Assembly (NCBI GenBank): GCA_024138025.1
Contig: JAMXBD010000639.1
Location: 62,001-126,000, forward strand
DNA length: 64,000 bases
Direction: 5' to 3'
DNA from: Combretum micranthum
Taxonomy: Eukaryota > Streptophyta > Magnoliopsida > Myrtales > Combretaceae
Shown here: positions 58,726-64,000 of the stretch, in pieces
How positions within the stretch are numbered: position 1 is the first letter of the stretch
Layout of the letters: every line of letters starts with the position of its first letter
The notes under the pieces: generated by a model
Told to the model about the DNA's origin: nothing
The model's database searches: none
Seen by the model: the letters and a program-made list of their open reading frames with translations, nothing else
Translations under genes and position numbers: made by a program

Positions 58726-59218
58726 TGTAAGCCCCTAGATTTTTTTGATAATATAAGAAAACCCTGGAACCGGAAATCAAAATGAAACCCTAAAATTAAT
58801 CTAGTTCTAATCTATTTGGATATGACATATATGTAGATTATGGGAGGACGATAGCGGAGCCAATTGTCCAACTGACTATTAGATATCTAGAGTTGATGAT
58901 AGTTAAAGTTGAAGACTTTATGAAGATTTTATTTATTATTATGGCAATTGGAGTTCTAATCTATAGTTTTTATGGCCTTTAATGTATTAAGACTTTCTTT
59001 TCAAGTGATGCTTTAAGATGAATTCAAGTTAGCGTTTAGTTTAAGCCAACCGAGTTCTTTAGTAGTTTTATTATGACATTAACAGAAGTACCCTTATATG
59101 TGAGGTATGAACTTGTCTTGTGTTATAATTGTGGTTTAGTCGAATCATAGTTTTAGTGTGTTCTTCTTTAGTGAGGACACATGGAAGGCTATTAATACTC
59201 TCAGTTGAAGGTGTTACA
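58726..59218 (+). repeat. D-like LTR, short form (493 bp)
   Basis: Bounded by TGTAAGCCCC and GGTGTTACA. The block near 58855 (GGGAGGACGATAGCGGAGCC) resembles 25110-25130 of LTR D (GGGGATGGCGATAGTGG). The short length against LTR D (about 2 kb) suggests an internal deletion. Flanks are GGTAT and AAAGA, so no target duplication; its true right limit may be further on. Confidence 0.5.
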
Positions 59219-60080
59219 AAAGAAATATGCTTACTTTAAGAATTTGATGCTAGGGAATGCTAGAAAGAAACAACTTTTATCGAGTTTTGTAAAAAAGTGT
59301 TTTAAGGGTTTTAGTTTGAGTTTATCGCATTCGTTAAAATTTGAATGAAATGTAAATGAGAGGGAACTGACAATATCTAAGGTTTACATATTATTCGTAT
59401 CATGGATACAATCGCAAAACTGTTTTGAATGAAATACAAATTTGAATGAAATGTAATGAGAGGGAACTGACAATATCTAAGGTTTACATATTATTCGTAT
59501 CATATATACAACCGTAGAACTGTTTTGAATGCAGTTCAATTATATTAAAAAGAATTAAAGAAATTAAAGAATTGTGACCTTTATTTAACTCACGATTTAA
59601 GTTATAAAGAATAAATAGATGAGTTCAAATCAACTGCAGTCATAATTGAAAGGCTTGATTTTAGCCGTGATAGAGACTCTGAGAAAATTTTGTTTCCCTT
59701 TCTTTAACCATGGGTTGGCTTATGGCTAAAATACTTAGAGGGATCCATGCAAAAAGTCACTTCAAGACAAGTATTAAAATGTAGATTGAACAGTAGATGT
59801 GATCCATCCCTTTTAATCAAACTTTAACAAGAATTCAACTAAAAACAACATTTAAACTTCAATTGAAACTTGAAAAAATCCTCAATATTTACTTTCCTCA
59901 ATCAAACATTCACAGAAAAACCTGTTTTAAAGTCTTACAAACATTATCAACCATTTAAAACTTGAACGCCAAACACCCATCAAATCAAGCTTTCCAAAAA
60001 CTCTTAAAACATTCTAAAGGTCTTAAAACTTAATCACAATACTAAAAACTGAACAAAAACAAACAAGGATGTAGGACTAA
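59219..60080. other. Unassigned AT-rich region with a tandem duplication
   Basis: No domain is recognised on either strand. The only structure is the 101-bp duplication at 59341-59541. It lies where pol of an Athila-like element would be expected, so pol has been lost or replaced here. Confidence 0.5.
59341..59541. repeat. 101-bp tandem duplication
   Basis: The unit at 59341-59441 is repeated at 59442-59541 with only a few differences. It contains GAGAGGGAACTGACAATATC. Confidence 0.95.
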
Positions 60081-60084
60081 TCAT

Positions 60085-61397
60085 TATAGGAGTCCTCTTT
60101 CCATCAAAGTCAATTCTTGGCTTGGTCCTTTGGGTTGGCTTCAGTGTTTGCTGGCAAAGTTTCCTGGGGTCTTTTTAACTAAGAGTTTGGAAATTTGACC
60201 CAACTATCACTAGATTGTGAATCACATTTAAGTGATTTCTCAAAGTTATGTTAATGTTTTGCTTCCTTACACAGAAGTTTAATGAATTGAGGAATTAGTT
60301 CTCCTAAAGAACTTTTTCCTAGGGACACATTTGATCTTTGACCCTATTGTTTTTTGAAATCAGGTAGAGGAAAATTTGGATTTTGAAAATTGTTATTACT
60401 TCACTTAAAATTTTTGTGGTTCCTCCAGCCAGGGTATATATATTACTAAAAGGATAATTTTTGGGTCCATTATAATTAATAAACTTCACGTTCTCAACTA
60501 TCATACCCTCAGAACTTTGTCCTAAACTCCCATCAATCATATCAATAGGGCTTGCCCCCATGGTCAAACCATCGATCTTCTTAGACAAGGCCTCTACCTT
60601 GGATGTCAAAGAAGTCACTATGTCAAACTCAAAAATCCTTCTAGGCTTCTCTTTTCAAACCCTACCAGATGACCACTGGTAATGATTATTGTCCATATCC
60701 TCAAAAGCACTTAAACACTCCTTCAAGGGACTTATTGTTCAAGCTTCCTCCTATTGCTGCTTCTATCAACTTCTAATGCCATAATTCAGTCCATTGTACA
60801 ATATTTGCACTTAGGTCCATTTTGAGAATCCATGGTATGGGTACCTTTAGCAACCGCTTCACCTCTCAAAAGCTTCATAAAGGATTTCAGATTCCAATTG
60901 GTGGAAAGAAGCTATGTTAGCTCTCACAACTTCGTTGTCTTAGAGAATGGGAAGTACTCTCATGAAATGTTTGGCCATTTGTTACCAGTAGTTATGAACT
61001 GTCTAGGTAAACTAGTGAGCCACTTTTTTGCATTCCCCCTAAGAGAAAAGGAATAAGTCTCATAAAATAGCATTATCAGAGGCTCCATTAAGTTTGAAGG
61101 TGACACAAATTACTAAGACCTTTTGGAGGTGGGTATTAGGATCTTCATCCTGCAGCCATCAAACTACTCATACTATTGAACCATCTGAATGACATTAGGT
61201 TTTATTTCAAAATTATTAGCTGCTACCCTAGGCGTCATTTTACTTTTGTTTGTTCCATCTAGTGTTGACCTACAAAAGTCTACCATTATTCTTAGTGGAT
61301 GATTTACCCTACCAAGATTGTTTCCTCCATTTAACCTCTCATTCTCTTTAGGAGTTTCTTCACGTTGATTATTAAGTGGATCAACTCTATGGGTCAT
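60085..61397 (-). pseudogene. gag: Element K gag (Athila-type), frameshifted
   Basis: The - strand start is the ATG at 61397. Near the N-terminus is the block ANNFEIKPNVIQMVQ (about 61175-61220), diagnostic of Athila Gag. After a frame change the Gag core continues at about 61060-60700 with readable pieces such as AKKWLTSLP, then GGSLNNKSLEG and NNHYQWSSGR. The open part 60618-60319 has LTSKVEALSKKIDGL and the YNGPKNYPFSNIYT block. The C-terminal QTEANP-type motif, found in Athila Gag before protease, is recognisable near 60130. Many shifts and stops show an old copy. No protease or RT follows. Confidence 0.85.
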
Positions 61398-62222
61398 CTC
61401 TTCAACAAAAATTCAACCCTCCTCTCTAGCTAAGCATCTAGAAATTCTTCCTATTCGATGTGGTTCTAAAGTAAAGGAAAACAAAGTTTGTGAGTGACTT
61501 CTAGTCATAATCCTACAGCTTAATTATGACAAAGAATTAGTCTACAACAAACAATCCTATATTGCAATAGAACATGGCTTATAAACACCAAAACAAAACA
61601 ACAATAAGAAAAACTAAAAACAAAAGCTATATGGAAAAAAAGGATTAAATTATTGACAACTAATTTACAAAATTTATTAAACTTTACAACTGTACCGAAA
61701 AAGCTATAAACAATACAAGGTTATTTATAACAACAAGAAAGTAAAGTGAAACAACATTTTTAATGAATTTTCAAGAAACAAGTCAAACATAGACACAAAG
61801 AATTATAACAAACTATAGCTAAATAAATATGTTACAGCATATGACAAAACACAACTATTAAAAAATGTTACATCTACCTAAGCATATTTACAAACTTATA
61901 TACAAGGTTATTTATAGAAATAGGACAAAAGCTATTTACAAAGTAAACGATATACAAGTATTTGCATATATACAAAAGAACAAAAATACAGGGTTAGTAC
62001 TATTAACAAAAGAAAACTTTTCAAAAAAAAAAAAAGCATACAATTGAAAGAAAATATTTACAAAGTGGGTAAAACTATACACAGAACATACATTTACAAC
62101 TATTCACAAGGTAAAAAAAAAAAAAAACAGAAATTATTCGTAGGATTAGTGACTAGACTAACAGATTTAAAGCTTTCAAGCAATGCTTCATTGAGTTTCA
62201 AATGCATGAATTCAATGGCGAT
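61398..62222 (-). other. Leader of element K
   Basis: 0.8 kb of very AT-rich leader between PBS and gag, with two poly-A-like runs near 62025 and 62115. The + strand frames here (61865-62047, 62044-62241) have no recognisable content. Confidence 0.6.
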
Positions 62223-62240
62223 TCCCCTGCAACGATGCTA
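62223..62240 (-). other. Degraded Athila-type primer-binding site of element K
   Basis: Read on the - strand, TAGCATCGTTGCAGGGGA matches the Athila-type PBS TGGCGCCGTTGCCGGGGA at 14 of 18 positions. Three of the four differences are G-to-A or C-to-T. It lies 7 bases from the LTR end at 62248. Confidence 0.7.
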
Positions 62241-62247
62241 GAAAACT

Positions 62248-63743
62248 TGATATGGATCTAGTGTGAGTTGAAACACAAAGTAAAGTTTTCAAATATTTAT
62301 AAAGATTGTTAATAAGTAATATTCAACTTCAGTCACACAACTACCATTTAGGTAAGCACATCTACCAAGTAGCATAGAAAATATTAGGTCATACTCCTTA
62401 GAGATCATTAGCATCTACCTTACTCATTTCTACTCTATCATCTAGCCAAGGAAAAGCTCAACAAAACATGATATAAAGAAAAACATAGACTAAACTACAG
62501 TTAATCCTAGTTATATACACGTTTTCAAGGTAAACTTTATAAGATAAATTTATAAATGCAAGAATGAGCTTAGGATTTACTTCATCAAGTCCTTATTATG
62601 TGATGTCTTAACAAACTAAATGAGTTTGTTTGCTATGTATACTTGTACTATCGAATTTACTAAGGTAAGTTAAAGATTTCATAAGGTCAAGAACTCTAGA
62701 TCTAGATTAGACCATCCAAATCTCTTCACAAGCTATCAACAACCTAGACCCAAATAAAAATTAAGAATCCTTTAATTAAAATCCATTTTAATAAATTCAA
62801 ATCAAGTGACAAAAAGTTTGACCATCCCTATCCCTAAGTGATTATGAGCAACTTTATTACTAGCTTAAATCTATTAAAAATGATTTATCAATCTATTCAG
62901 TTGAAATTAGATATGAATCTACATGATGCACTCACATAAACTCATGAATTAAGGTTCGAGTCATTAATTATACGTACCTAACAATACTCGATTAACACAA
63001 GTTGAAACCATATAAATAAGGTATTGGATTTACAAACCCTAAGATTAAACGAATGTTTCTCCGTGGATATGAACATTAAACACAAATTCAAGAGAAACAA
63101 TACAAAATATAGATAAATATCACTTATTAAGCACAAAATCTTACAAAAACAAATGTCAGGTTAAAATGGATTTTCCTAGAATTTCTCGCAAAAGAAAAGT
63201 TTCTCTCACTAGAAATTCTCTCACTATTCTATTCTACGTAAAAAATTTGTTACATATGGCACAATAATATTACAGCGTCGATGCAAATTTATTTATGCAC
63301 ATTAGACATAGAAATCATGAAGATTTTATTTGATGATATGACAAATTCTTTATAACAAACTTTGTACCTATCATCACAAGCATATTTGTAGGATAGGGTC
63401 ACTTTTCGTGGGTAGAAGTTGTCTCCAAGAGATCTGAGACGCAATTTGTTTTAGCTTGTATCACAGTCAGAACTGTAGGCACAATTTAGTGCACAGTTTG
63501 AAGTTTTGCCTTGTATTTTTGCCTTCGATTTAATCGTTGTACGTGCTATTGAGTCTGTCTTCAAAAAAGCTTTGTTGTTTTGCTCCTGATTCTTGCTCAA
63601 ATCACTTCATTTCTTCTTTTAGTGATCTTAGGTGCTGAAAAAAAAATAAATAATAATAGCACATATTTAGAGGAATTCATCAAATAAAAGATCAAATAAA
63701 GCATGAATATCTATAAATTAAATAGAGTGTAAATGACTTATCA
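62248..63743 (-). repeat. Element K 5' LTR (about 1.5 kb)
   Basis: On the - strand it starts TGATAAGTCATTTACAC at 63743 and ends CCATATCA at 62248, 7 bases before the PBS. The start is typical of Athila/Tat LTRs, with a TTTTTTTTCAG stretch about 110 bases in. It is not similar to the LTR at 54973-56783 beyond the first seven bases, so K and G are different elements. The right flank is TGAAC. Confidence 0.75.
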
Positions 63744-64000
63744 TGAACTCGAATAATTCCATGTCGTTTCTTATGATTTAAGACAAATGACTCAATTAAG
63801 AACATTCTTGTTATCATTATACCTATCTTTTTTTTTTCCCCTCCTTTCACAGCTATGACACGCAATAATCAATATAGGTTGCACCTATTTGCCCTTAAGT
63901 TAATGTTCAAGGCATGATGCCGTTAGGCCCATAAAAATTTATTATGCATTAGAGCCATAAATCGGCTAAAATATTTGCAAGACACATGACTCTTTTTGCT
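63744..64000. other. Unassigned flank right of LTR K
   Basis: 257 bases with no open frame or known motif. A short poly-T/C run at 63830-63845 is followed by a slightly GC-richer stretch. It may be the internal region of G into which K inserted. Confidence 0.3.

Overview
The window is plant nuclear DNA made almost entirely of LTR retrotransposons. The lineages named are all plant ones: Ty3/gypsy chromoviruses with very long LTRs (Tekay/Del-like), primer-binding sites complementary to initiator tRNA-Met, and Athila/Tat-like elements with TGATAAG-type LTR starts. The DNA is AT-rich and I found no host gene, tRNA, rRNA or CRISPR array. A flowering plant with a large, repeat-rich genome fits best. 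The species cannot be named from this sequence.

Layout. (1) 1-11317: element A, a recent chromovirus on the + strand (end of 5' LTR, PBS, gag, protease, RT, RNase H, integrase, chromodomain, PPT, complete 3' LTR). (2) 11318-20737: element B on the - strand, a gag-only (TR-GAG-like) element with 4.5 kb LTRs; A is inserted in its 3' LTR. (3) 20738-27174: pieces of three older LTRs (C, J, D). (4) 27175-39392: an old chromovirus E on the + strand. Its pol is split by an A-family solo LTR (27701-36161, target duplication AGTTT), which is itself split by a mosaic solo LTR (30413-35165, duplication ATGTA). (5) 39393-40772: an Athila/Tat-like LTR, H, inserted in E's 3' LTR. (6) 40773-54972: C and F LTRs on the + strand, carrying a B-family solo LTR (41030-46603, duplication TAAGT), a 293-bp foldback element and an F-family solo LTR (48783-52214). 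(7) 54973-64000: pieces of two Athila-like elements on the - strand, G (3' LTR, PPT, 3' region) and K (5' LTR, PBS, gag), with a D-like LTR between them.

Read this way the window is one Russian-doll nest. E lies outermost on the left and its 3' LTR is interrupted by H, which encloses the rest. Families are labelled A-K here only for reference.

The most interesting signal is a 133-bp GT-AG segment between gag and protease of A. Removing it fuses the two reading frames, and keeping it puts a stop codon just inside the segment. That suggests splicing could set the balance of Gag to Gag-Pol. Also notable are B, which shares PBS, PPT and gag with A but has no pol, and a B/F/B mosaic LTR. Many of A's frameshifts are single-base indels, and its two LTRs also differ largely by small indels, so residual assembly error is a real possibility.
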